Shown here in pieces: positions 19,243 through 29,528 of a DNA stretch of 39,572 nucleotides (position 1 is the stretch's first letter; each line of letters begins with the position of its first letter). The notes under the pieces were generated by a model. The model ran no database searches. It was not told where the DNA came from and was given only the letters and a program-made list of their open reading frames with translations. The position numbers and the translations under genes are program-made. The DNA is taken from the NCBI GenBank assembly GCA_032718475.1, contig JAUCBJ010001962.1:1-39572 (forward strand). Reading direction: 5' to 3'. The stretch is from Nemertoderma westbladi (Eukaryota; Xenacoelomorpha; Nemertodermatida; Nemertodermatidae).

Positions 19243-19814
19243 AAATATTACGCTGCGCGTACAGACTACTCAAACAAAATGCAGACCAAATGATGACAGA
19301 CTACTATCAAGCACAAACAAACTACGGTATATGCAGACTCCGAAATGGTTAGTTAGTATGCGTTCTAACCGAGTAGTATGACTTATTCTTTCGAGGGGGT
19401 TTACCTCACAGCTCTGGAAGCCCCTACGTTCCCAACTGGCACTTTATCGGACATACACTCTACACACACCGAAATCTCTCAAGACCCAACAACAGCCAGA
19501 CAAAATCCAGCCTACAAATTATCTAAGTAAGAAATATTACGCTACCCGTACAGACTACACAAACAAGGTACAGACCAAACGCTGGCAGACTACTATCAAG
19601 CCTAAATACACTACAGTATATGCAGACTCCGAAATGGTTAATTAGTATGCGTTCTAACCGAGTAGTACGACTTATTCTTTCGAGGGGGTTCACCTCACAG
19701 CACTGGCAGCCCCTACTTTCCTAACTAGTACTTTTTCGGACATATGCTCTACACACACTACAGTCTCTTCAGACCTAACAACAGTCAGACAACAGTCCAG
19801 GCTACAAATTGTCT
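19243..19814. repeat. 289-bp tandem duplication in the element d leader
   Basis: Unit 1 starts AAATATTACGCT at 19243; unit 2 starts with the same bases at 19532. Shared landmarks include GCAGACTCCGAAATGGTTA and TTCTTTCGAGGGGGTT. The units are visibly diverged from each other, more than the two LTRs are. Confidence 0.9.
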
Positions 19815-20161
19815 GTACAATCTGAGCAGGCTTACACGCCTTCTGCTCAATGCTGGCCTACAAATAAATAAAACTGACAGAAATAAGTAAGCTCCAAAAG
19901 AAACAAGGGGTGTACAGTCCCTAATCTCTTAAACAGCCTACCGGTATACAATTTCACAATCGAATAATACTGCTGTACCTGTACTGCTGTAGGTACCGGT
20001 CCGGGTGGTTAGGTAGTCAGGCCTACTAGGTACCGGTTAACCGGTACTTCAGCTTTATTGCCTACTGCAATACAGAAGCGTATATCCGTTATTGTTCTTA
20101 CCAGAACAATATTAAACTGTATTTATTGCCTACACCGCAATCCGAACTTTATATCCGTTAT

Positions 20162-21355
20162 TGTTCGCGCTTTCAGACCTTTAGCAGTTTAACCTGCCAA
20201 ATTGGGATGTCTTCTAGATAATAGATCGTCTTTAGCCTATGACAAGTATTTGATACACTACATTAGCCGAAGCCAGTCTATGCGCGATCATTCACCCACT
20301 GGATATACCTGGGAGACTGGATTCGGGAGCCTAACTGTATTGCGGGGTAGGCCTACTGTATTATTCGACTGATCGTAATATATAATCTCTGACAAATATT
20401 ATTCACTTTCGGGAAATATTAACAGTTCCTTTAGGACGTGGCGCTCTAAATATATAAACAGAGTTATGACTTAAACCAGACACAACGGGATGGCTATAGA
20501 TTCACTCACGTATATGGCGCATTCTTTAGGAGATGCTTCGTTATCAATCACGATCATACACAATACTGCACAATGCTGCACACCAATCTGCCGACCTTCA
20601 CTAATTTTAGTCACATATAAGGAGAACAACAGACAATACATGTAGGGCCTATAAAATAGCATTAGATTCACTTCAAACCACTTAATGTAAGTCGCAATTG
20701 TTATATGTAACCGGTCTCTCTAACCTTTAGTATATCAAGAAGATTGGGGTGTCTGATTATTTATCAGTATTCCAAATATAATATTCCATCAACAAATATA
20801 ATGAATAACCGACAGTAAAAGCAGCAAATTGTTAAGGTATAAATTGATATGATCGCTTTGTTAAGTATGTCAGTATGGTATGATTAGTTAAGTTCAGTGA
20901 GTTATGTTAAGATAACGGATATACGTTCTATAATTAAGCCTACTAATGTTGAGCTAAAGACTGAAACACGGAGGTTCCATGCTGGTGTTGTAGGCTGCGG
21001 ACAAATCACATACTGACTCAACTCCACGAGTTTCTATATACAATCTCTAACACAGAGGCAAAAAACGCTCTGATTGGTTGACCGAACAAAGAAGGAACAG
21101 AGAACAAAGAAAAGGTCCACGTATACAGCATCAGCTGTTAGCCGTCGTCATGGTAGCTACACTGTTTACAGAGGATTTGGCGCATTGCGTCATAAAATTG
21201 CTAATCATGTCCGCTAAAGTACACATACAGAAGAAATAGCTTTTATGTCCTCTAAAACAACAGTACAGTAAGGACACGGCCTTTTATGCCTGTTAAACCA
21301 ACTACAGAGTACTTTACGGGGAAAATAACCGGCTAATTACGCAAAAGCCTTTACA
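20162..21355 (-). repeat. Element d LTR (5' LTR in transcription order)
   Basis: 1194 bp; 4 bp longer than its partner because of one indel near 20505. A promoter should lie within it, but I assign no exact TATA box or start site. Confidence 0.95.
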
Positions 21356-21360
21356 GGGAG
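21356..21360. repeat. Target-site duplication of element d (right)
   Basis: GGGAG, identical to 8315-8319. Confidence 0.93.
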
Positions 21361-22107
21361 GACTTCTTGGATTATTCGAGAAGGTTAAACTTCGGTCTGG
21401 AGGGACACATACAGACTGCAGGACATACTGTAGGCCTTACTGCACATACTATAGGCCATGCTGGGAGAGATAGTGTAGGCGATAGGGTAGCGCGGACAAC
21501 GGGATTAAACCCGGAAGTCGCGGAGTATATACCGGTAGGTAGGCCAGAAGAGGATAGGCATATACCGGTACCAGCACAGCAGTATGACTATAACATGCAG
21601 GGACATAACATATATCCAGGGGAAGGGAGAGTTATTGCGGATAGGTGTATGGGCCCCAATATATTAACATCAACCCCAGTACCAAACATACCACTGGTGG
21701 GGGGGGGGGGGGGACAGGGTGACATTCCCCCATTACAATATCAACAATATACTCAAACAGAAATAAGAACATCGAACCCCATGGATGACAACAGATCTTG
21801 CGACCGGAAATATGGAGGGGGCCGTTACCCCCAATGTTATATCCGACGCAAAGGAAGGCAACAGGCCGGACGGGCGGACCGCACCCAATGGGAGAATCTG
21901 TACAGCATCCTTCGAACCCATTGGAAGCACAGGCGATGGGAATGGCTACATTAATCGATGCACTCAAGACCAGAATCGAGCTACCACCCGTAGAACCATT
22001 TAAATTCGACGGAAGTAGGCCGGAAGAATACCTGCAATTTCGGCGCATGTACAGCAACGAGATATTAACCAAGAACCTGACGCTGGCAGAGTGCCTAAAA
22101 TATCTAC
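21361..22107 (+). pseudogene. BEL family A copy b, right part: gag linker and start of DUF1759
   Basis: Continuation of copy b gag beyond element d. The frame entering from 8319 continues to 21954 (polar, His/Gly/Tyr-rich). It includes a G15 tract (21699-21713), after which the conserved coding switches frame. From ~21940 another frame gives a DUF1759 start: ALKTRIELPPVEPFKFDG, then EYLQFRRMYSNEI and LTLAECLKYL. It is then cut off by 38-bp array sequence after about 45 residues. The frame switch near the G tract suggests slippage. This segment is what copy c lost in its own gag deletion, so the two copies are complementary. Confidence 0.75.
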
Positions 22108-22161
22108 TATTAACTGAGTTCCTACAGTATATATCAGTTACATTATATTAACTGAGTTGCA
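22108..22161 (+). repeat. Remnant of the 38-bp tandem array
   Basis: About 1.4 units (AACTGAGTTCCTACAGTATA...) identical in type to 4841-5516. It shows that copy b sits in the array and lost its 3' part there. Confidence 0.9.
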
Positions 22162-22364
22162 ACACCGTTGAACCTAAACCGAATTGTTATTTCTATTTAC
22201 CACAATATTATTTATATATTATTATTAATTTTTATTCCGACTGAAAATTTGTCCTCCAGGTAAATCGACGTTACTCAATAACTGGCAATTATAAAAAAAC
22301 AATGGAGGTAAAAATAAAGTATTGGAGACTTCTATCTCTTGGCAGTTACCTGTCAGTTGGAGAG

Positions 22365-22556
22365 GTCGCCACATTCACTCCAAATGTTGAATACTCTCAC
22401 CATCCAACCCCATTCTTCAGTCCCCAAGGATCCCAGGTTCCCTTATCGCTGATTCAACATTCTAGTTACGAAATTGTAACTAACCTGACCCCGAATCGAA
22501 CAGGGGACCCCCTAGCTGGAGATCAAATGTGTGACTCATTCACTAGTCAATGGTAA
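22365..22556 (-). repeat. tRNA-derived SINE, copy 1 (minus)
   Basis: On the minus strand, a T-arm-like CCCCTGTTCGATTCGGGG (B box) at ~22488-22505 is followed by a body ending in GTATTCAACATTTGGAGTGAATGTGG. The body is homologous to 22812-23001 in opposite orientation. Confidence 0.7.
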
Positions 22557-22811
22557 AGGGGTTACTAGATAAATATTGGTATTACCATATTTATCAATCT
22601 TATACCTCCGTATATAATCCTATATTACCCCGACTACATACTCTATATATAATGTTACAATAATTGGACTTACCGTGGAGTATGTTGCCGTCAGGTATTA
22701 AATAACCCCAACCGTAATGTATTCATTCAATACTTGCCGTAGGCAGCACATCGCCGCCAGACAATCAAAAACACAACACTATTGCTCCATTTAACTCCAC
22801 ATCCGCAATCT

Positions 22812-23001
22812 GTCTATCTTGTGGAGGAGTTACTCTATTCGCCTTCTACATCAGAGATCCCGAGTTCGAACCCGGGCTGAATCAGTTTAAATTTCGCAAC
22901 TGGTACGTCAGGACAGCGATATGGGAACCTGGAATCTGGGGGGAGTAAAGAAAGAGGTTGGCTAGTGATGAGTATTCAACATTGGGAGTAAGTGTGGTGC
23001 C
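22812..23001 (+). repeat. tRNA-derived SINE, copy 2 (plus)
   Basis: B-box/T-arm CCCGAGTTCGAACCCGGG at ~22858-22875, preceded by an anticodon-arm-like CTTCTACATCAGAG. The body shares GGGAACCTGG and GAGTATTCAACATT with copy 1. It forms an inverted pair ~260 bp apart. Confidence 0.72.
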
Positions 23002-23763
23002 CTATCTGCCTTTTAGAAACCTTTATATATTTTATCCACCGAACTCAAATTTTGATTTCTTACCAATAATTGTATCTCATTGATTCATAACTTCAGATAT
23101 GCGCAGTTGTGTAAAAAATGTATGCCTAAAATACAAAATTTAGGACAACTACAGTAATTCTGGATTCAAATATTGTTCATTGATTTGTCGCAAATGACGT
23201 TCAATGTAAAATTAATTATCTAATAACGTCGACCTTTATGTTTAGGCTACAATTAATTAATTTATAAAAACGAAAAACACAATAAATACATTGCTGCAAA
23301 TTTAACAATTAATATTAAATTATCAACAACAGCACTATAAATTAAATAATTAATATTAGGACACTAAAATAATGATTAATAACAAATCACAATCACAAAT
23401 CATCGTGCGATGTGTGAAATGTTATCCCGATCCGCAACCTGGGAAACGGCCCAAAGAGCAGTTTACTCTGCTAGGGGAATATATAAATGTTCATTACATA
23501 ATATAAACCGCTCCCAGTTGGCAAATAAAATAAGTTAATTATCTTCAGCTTAAATGAGTAAATAAAATCCACAGAAAATAATTATCCTAATTATTTTACA
23601 GGATTCTTAAGAAACTTTGCCTAACCTGTTGATATACCGATTTAAAGTCCAGTTATTGGTATTGAAAAGTTAAATTATTATAACAAATTAATATATTTAT
23701 ATGCAATTCATTGTATTTAATATATAATAATTAAACCACCTGTTTGTATTGACTAAATTATTA
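23002..23763. other. AT-rich interval, nothing recognised
   Basis: Strongly AT-rich, with no ORF of useful length and no repeat family I can name. It lies between the SINE pair and the end of the beta-propeller-like ORF. Confidence 0.5.
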
Positions 23764-24608
23764 TTAGTTAAAAAAATTAATGGATGGCGAGTTTAAAGTT
23801 TTATTATTTATAGGAAACTGAATTCCGTCTTTAGTATAAACTAATACAACTGAACCCTTTCCTACGGCTATATAGGAGCTGTTGGGAGAGAAAGTGAATG
23901 CTGATAAACTGAAACTTTCTAACTCAGTAACTGGGAATCCGTCTTTAGTTACTTTTACTAACCCACTGTATAACTTATCGTTACTAAACCCATAAACAAG
24001 AATAATTCTAGAATCAGGTAAAAATTTCAACCTACAACCCACTGGGAATTCGCCCCCAACCGAATGATTCCCGGTTAATATATCGGTAAGAACTAATTCA
24101 CCACTCTCATCTAGAGTTGCTACTGTATTGTTAGAGTTTAATGCTACTAACTCACTAATCTTAGACCCCGGATTTGGAACTAAACTACGGAGTAATTTAC
24201 CCGGTTTCTCAAAAAACCATTTGTAAAAATTTCCAAATAAACCGGAATCATCCGAATCTTTATAACTCCACACACTGAGTTTATCAGCCGCTATACTAAC
24301 TAAATAGCTCAATGGAGCAACAAATACTAATCCCTCTACACATTCAGTAGACGTTGTTGGTAAAGTAATAAATTTATTATTATAATAAACCCGTATAATT
24401 CCATTGCGACACCCGTAAGCGAAAACCGGTTGGTTTTCTATTCCAGTTAATGAAGATATCGGACTCTCTTCGTCTTTATTTAGTTTAATATTCCCTTCCA
24501 TATCCATTATATGGAGGGAGTCCCACATATCCGCTGCTATGGTAACCGGTTCCGTATCTAGAACAGCTCGAACCCCGAGGTATCCAGTTAGTTTACCACC
24601 GCTGGTTG
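23764..24608 (-). CDS. Beta-propeller (WD40-like) protein, N-terminus cut by BEL copy c
   Basis: About 280 residues of genuine-looking protein on the minus strand. The open frame formally starts at 24696, but its first ~30 codons are LTR DNA of copy c, so the true N-terminus was separated by the insertion. It shows repeated strand-turn-strand units: MWDSLHIMDMEGN, DKLSVWSYKDSDD, VATLDESGELVLTDILTG, SAFTFSPNSSYIAVGKGS, VVLVYTKDGIQ, typical of a degenerate WD40/YVTN-like propeller. No catalytic motif is visible. It may be the last exon of a host gene or belong to another mobile element. Nothing marks it as active. Confidence 0.5.
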
Positions 24609-25155
24609 TGTGAGCGGATTCAATTCCGCCCACCACCCCATAAAGTTGGGAAGTGGCACCTTTCAGTAATATTGGGGATACGAGGTTAATCCCCAATTAA
24701 CCTCGTATCACACACCCAATAAACGGGGACAACAAACCCCGAAGGGCCACACAAAAGGGAGGTCAGAGGTTAAACCTCCGGGCGGGGAAAGTAACAGCAG
24801 TGGGGGGGGGGGGGGGGGGGGGGGGGGCAGGGAACGCATCCGCTAGGTTCAATGGCCATAAGTAATGTAGCTAACCAATATATATTACCGGTCAGTGCCC
24901 ATCACAATTTCAGTTATCTCAGTTATTCAGGGCAGTACGGTGACACTTTATACCATCACCGCCGTCACCAATTATTATCTATATTACCGGTCAGACACTG
25001 TGCTATCTGTTATCTGCTATCTTTGTATACTATAACCACTACTGTCAGAGTTTATCAATAATATCGGAACAACAAACTCTTTCTTTTCCATCACACGGTG
25101 CAGCCTGACGCGTAAATAAACCAAAACCCAGTCTGGATCCTCTGATCCCGTCACA
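24609..25155 (+). repeat. LTR of BEL family A copy c (5')
   Basis: TGTGAGCGGATTC...GATCCCGTCACA, with a G26 tract at 24802-24827. The hairpin at its start has one mismatch. The end is assigned by comparison with copies a and b. Confidence 0.75.
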
Positions 25156-25261
25156 GTATAAAGTCACCGACTGGCCTAGTTACTCAGTTACTCAGTACGG
25201 TCACAGTACGGCTACTGACCCTAAAGAACTGTGACTGCCAGCCACCAGAAGGATAGACAGG

Positions 25262-26370
25262 ATGAGCGAACCCCGAGACTTAGAGGGAGAGACGACACCA
25301 CCGCGGACCCCGGATGATACGAACGAAATGATCCACGTGGCCGCGACAAGACAGTATCGACCCCAACACTGTCTACCAGAGCGGGAGGAAGAGTCAACGC
25401 GCGACAGCGCACGAGGTACCGATGTCGCCGGACAGCCACAGGCCGAGGGCGACGGACGGCCCACCGGAACGGCGACGGTGCGGCCGCCGGTACGATGCCG
25501 AACCAGGAGGGGAGAAGGAAAGATCGGCGATGAGGACGTCGGAACCAGCGACCGGCTCCGACGAGCCTACAACGCAACCAAGAAACAACTCAAGGAGGCT
25601 AGGGAAGGTGTAAAGATAGATCCAGGAAAGTTAAACCAGCGGCTAGGTGAGTCGAACAAACACTTTAAATACCTAGTTCGCTTCGGGCAGGGAGAACTAG
25701 CCAGTGAGAGAGCGAGGGGGGTCGCCACCGAACTATTTGAACTGTGGCGATCCAGGATTATGGAGCCCCAAGTTGTGTACATAGGGCCGTATTTAGTGGA
25801 TGCGAGGGGTATTAAGTTAGTGGGTTGGGCAGACCCGCACGAGGGCGAATCCGAGATTAACCCCGAGGATTCGGTCTCGTCGGTTAGCGAAAATCCCAGA
25901 AAGCGGGGGAAAGTTAGCAGGACGGAGAGGCGATGGGAGTCCGTCGCGACCGACAAGTCCGCTACATCCTCCGCAAAAGTAAGAAGGGTGTTAGAATTAG
26001 ATCTGGCGTGCCAGTTGGATATGGTGGTGCTAGACCAAAAGGAGTTAGAGAGACAGTTGGAAGAGGGGAGTGCATTGTTAGAGAAAGAGAGAGAGTTGGC
26101 GAGGGAGTGTAAATAGAGGGCCGAAAGGGTGGCGAATGAGCGTGAGGCGAGAGAAACGAGAATAGAGAAAGAGCGCGAGGAACGAGAGATGAGAGCAGAG
26201 AAAGAGCGCAAAGAACGAGAAGCGAGAGAGGCAGAATTTGCGGACCAAAGTTTACGGGAGGATAGAGAGAGAGAGAGAGCGGGGAAGCATATGCGGGATG
26301 ATATGCATGCCCGGTTAAGGGGGCTTATGCAATATCAGGCCAAACAGAAGCGCCGATTGGAACTGGCGTA
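25262..26370 (+). pseudogene. Gag N-terminal region of BEL family A copy c
   Basis: The ATG at 25262 opens a frame of 284 codons that meets a TAG at 26113-26115. The same protein continues in frame to a second TAG at 26368-26370, with both stops inside otherwise conserved sequence (compare copy b), so both are point mutations. Order: a polar N-terminus shared with copy a; a helical block around RRAYNATKKQLKEAREG and NKHFKYLVRFGQG (~90-160); IKLVGWADPHEGE; SVSSVSENPRKRGKVSR; an Arg/Glu coiled coil, shorter than in copy b; then LMQYQAKQKRRLELA. This is probably the multimerising gag N-terminus. Catalytic motifs are absent. Confidence 0.75.
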
Positions 26371-27330
26371 GTTGGGGCTATCAGAGAGCGAGGCTGGCTC
26401 GGATAGTGTTTATGAGGAGCCAGAAGTTATGGAAACGTTTGTTAATACCCCACTTACAGGGACCGGACGACAGACCCAAGACTGGTGTAACCGTATGGGC
26501 GGGGGTTGTGGGGGGGGGGGGGGGTATTAATAATACGTTAGAGAATGTTGATATTAATAGTGCCGTAGTGGATAACCCTAATCAAACTTTCATTGCAGGA
26601 AATAATATTTTGCCTGATTATTGCAATTTAAATCCGAACGATCCTAGTTTAAATGTAGAAAATAACTCAAATAATAATATAGATTCGAATTTACAAAATA
26701 ATTCAAATAATTTAAATACGCAAAATAATCTAAATAACAATCTTAATTCAAACGAACACTCTAACCAAAATATAGAAAATATTTTAAATAATAATCCGAA
26801 TTCAGAAAATAATTCTAATAATATTTAAATAATTTGGAAAATAATATTAATAATGGTGCTATTAATGTAAACGCAGCTAATGTAGGTGGTCCGACCAGCG
26901 GGGGCCTGGTGTGCAGGGGCGTGCTAGTGTGCAGGGAGTAACGGGGGTGAGAGACCCCGAGGTGGGCCTGGTAGGCCACGTAGTTAGTACGCAGGGAGTA
27001 GCGGGGTTATCATTCCGACGGGAGCCTGCCAGGCAACGCAGTGATAGAGGGAGAGGCGGGGGTGAATAGACCCAGCTGCAGTAGAGTTAGTGCATCGACT
27101 AGAGAGGGGTGTAGAAGCGAAGTAAGAGATAGTGAAGTGATAGGTGGCGAGTGGGGGGGGGGGGGGGCTACAGGAGCCCCACAACGAGAGATTAGCGGCG
27201 AGAGGGGGGGGGGGGCAGAGAGTGTCCCACAGGCGTCGGCGGATAATGCGCAGGGCAAATTAGGTGAACCGCAGCACCCGGCGATGGAGAATAGTAGGGG
27301 GATTACGAGTATCACCAGCGGCGTGCGACC
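26371..27330 (+). pseudogene. Gag linker of BEL copy c (Asn-rich, G tracts) up to the deletion joint
   Basis: Parallels 7090-7880 of copy b. It has an Asn-rich AAT segment (26620-26830) and G tracts at 26510-26524, 27153-27167 and 27204-27215. Multiple frames are used. At ~27335 the sequence leaves the alignment with copy b and jumps to protease, so DUF1759 and any zinc knuckle are missing. Confidence 0.65.
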
Positions 27331-29528
27331 AGCTGATGCTGGTCGACAGTGGAGCAGCCTCCACATTGGTCGAGAATTGGGTGGCCGAAGAGATAGGATT
27401 GAAGACGAGGCCAAGTAGAATGGCGGTAACAACCATCTCCAGCAAAGATGAGGTCCTGGAGATGAGGACTGGACGGTGCGGGATAGCAGCGATAGCACCG
27501 GGATGCGATTATGGGGCGACAATCAACCCCATCCAGGTGATAGAGTCGATAAATATCAATGCCAGGCGACCAACCAACATCGAGGTCGAACAATATAGAT
27601 TCCTGGACAGCATCGACTTCTCAATACCAGAAGTGGACGTTAGGAAGGTATCCATTATAGTAGGAATGGACTGCCCGACGGCCCACGAGAGAATGCAGAC
27701 GGTCTTCGGTGAAGACAGACAGTGTGACCCGGTGGCGATTTTAACACCATTCGGGTGGATGCTGAGCGGCCCAATCAGAACCAAGATACCGTTTAGGATG
27801 TCGGAGACATCAGGATGCATGTTCGCGGGAACTATGCGGGAGATGGAAGATCAGGGAGCGGAGGAGCAGCTCAGGAGACTGCTTAGGCAGGATTTTGAGG
27901 GTTTTAAAGAGACTGGGGTCGGAACCTGGGCAGAAGATAAACAGGCTATGCAAAGCATAAAGGAGTCGATGAGATGCGATGAGGGGCGGTACACCATAGG
28001 GATGGTATGGAAACAACCAAAATTACCGTTGCCCGACAACAAAGGAATGGTACTCACGAGGCTTCGTAAGTTGAAGCAAATGCTAAAACGAAGCCCCGGA
28101 AAGAATGAGTACATTCATAGAACTATAAGAAAGTATGTCTAGAAAGGATGGGCCGTGGAGTTACCGGTCGACGAACCGAAAACGGACAGGACCTATTACC
28201 TACCACTTCACGTGGCTTTAGACCCGAAGAAAGGTAAACTGCGGATGGTAGTTGACGCATCGGCCAAGACTAATGGCAAATGCCTAAACAATTATCTGCT
28301 AGAGGGTCCCAACATCTACAACTCAGGGATCGAGGTCCTACTCAGATTCAGAAACGGGAGGCATGCCTTCACTTGTGACATGGAAGGCATGTTCAACCAA
28401 GTCCGTGTGACGGAGGAGGATAGCGACAGCCAGCGCTTCCTATGGTACAACGTCGACGAGGAACAGTCGACAATACTGATGTACAAGATGGTGGTGCAGA
28501 ATATGGGGCCCAAGTCGTCCTCATTTACGATGACTGTGGCTGTAAGGGACACAGTAGAGGGGAAAGAGGAGAGTTACAGTGCCAAAGCCGTCGATATGAT
28601 TCGACGCGGCTTCTATGTAGATGACGGGATGGAGTCTGGAAACACGGTTAAAGAACTACTGAATACAGGGCGCGAGGTTCGCGACATCCTGAAAGGATCC
28701 GGGTTTAACCTGACCAAGTTCCAATCCAGCTCGGAAGAGTTTATGAGAGCCATAGAGGACAGGAGGCCAGAGTCGACCATGGATAATCCCACGACAGCCA
28801 AGGGACAGGACATGGCAAACAATAGGGTAGAGTCCCAGCAGAAGGCATTAGGGATCGTGTGGAACTGAGAGACAGACGAGTTCAAGTACCAGCTGAGCCA
28901 GGAGGGCGCGGACATCCACACAAAGGGGGGCTATGTATCGTATGTAGCAAGGATATACGATCCCCTAGGCCTAGCATCCCCACTATTAGTCATGGGAAAG
29001 CAGATACTTAAGAAAGTATACAAGCTAAAGGACGAATGGGATACAGAGGTCCCGGAAGAGATCAGCAAGCAGTGGAGCAAGTGGACAGAGAGTTTAGAAC
29101 AGATGGGGACATACAGCATGCCACGCGTGTATTTCCCGGATGGGGACATAACGAATCTGGATCTGCATATGTTCTCCGATGCGTCATTGGAAGCATATGG
29201 AGCGGCACTCTACCTAGTACAACGAGAGGGGGCCCATAAGCCCAGACTTGCATTCAGCAAAGCAAAGTCGACGCCCCCAGATTCAGCATTGGTCCCAAAA
29301 CTCAAGTTGACAGCTGCGAGATTAGGAGTAAGAGCCACAGCATACTTGATGGACACTATTCCCAACATAGTGGAAACATACTACTGGACGGACTCCATGG
29401 TAGTGCTTGGTTGGCTACACAATGAGAAGATGAGATACCCTATATTCGTCGCAACACTTTGTGGTACGCCACACTTTCTTGAAGAAGGAAGTATTGTGGC
29501 AGCACGGGCCGCAATTCCTGAACGATAG
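27331..29528 (+). pseudogene. BEL/Pao pol: DUF1758 protease, reverse transcriptase, RNase H (copy c)
   Basis: One frame from the deletion joint to 29528 with two internal point stops: TAG at 28140-28142 and TGA at 28866-28868. The aspartic protease active site is LVDSGAASTLV (~27340), with IIVGMDCP downstream. RT follows: DPKKGKLRMVVDAS, FTCDMEGMFNQVRV (first Asp at ~28377) and the catalytic FYVDDGM (YVDD at 28614-28625). The Pao-type linker has YDPLGLASPLL. RNase H is recognisable from MFSDASLEAYGAALY (~29169) and YYWTDSMVVLGWL (~29380). After FVA the protein breaks off at a deletion with frame change. All families match BEL/Pao pol in order and spacing, but the stops make it non-coding today. 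Confidence 0.92.

Larger units (their letters stand above)
17911..20161 (-). other. 5' leader of element d with nested repeats
   Basis: A 2.2-kb noncoding region between the 5' LTR and gag. It holds five ATACCGGTAT palindromes at 57-67-bp spacing (18047-18297), a 289-bp tandem duplication (19243-19814) and a ~50-bp repeat next to the LTR (20057-20161). No long ORF and no canonical TGG primer binding site follow the LTR. Confidence 0.7.
8320..21355 (-). mobile_element. LTR retroelement d, BEL/Pao-derived, pol-deleted, with exonuclease-like ORF
   Basis: A 13.0-kb element with long direct LTRs (8320-9509 and 20162-21355), TG...CA ends (plus strand TGTTCGCG...TTTACA) and a 5-bp target duplication. 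All convincing ORFs read on the minus strand, so the 5' LTR is the one at 20162-21355. Order of transcription: LTR, 2.2-kb leader, gag (three ORFs), DUF5641 remnant, 1.3-kb spacer, 1315-codon ORF, LTR. Protease, RT, RNase H and the catalytic integrase are absent, so it must depend on proteins from another element. The LTRs differ at about a dozen bases and one 4-bp indel by eye, so the insertion is young. Confidence 0.93.

Noticed and set aside
20162-21355. Element d read on the plus strand
   Set aside because: No gag or pol motif reads on the plus strand between the LTRs; all recognised domains (DUF1759, DUF5641, knuckles) are on the minus strand and a polypurine-like tract fits the minus orientation.
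22840-22880. Functional tRNA gene
   Set aside because: The T-arm and B box are good, but acceptor and D stems do not form and the sequence continues into a body shared with another copy; it is a SINE.
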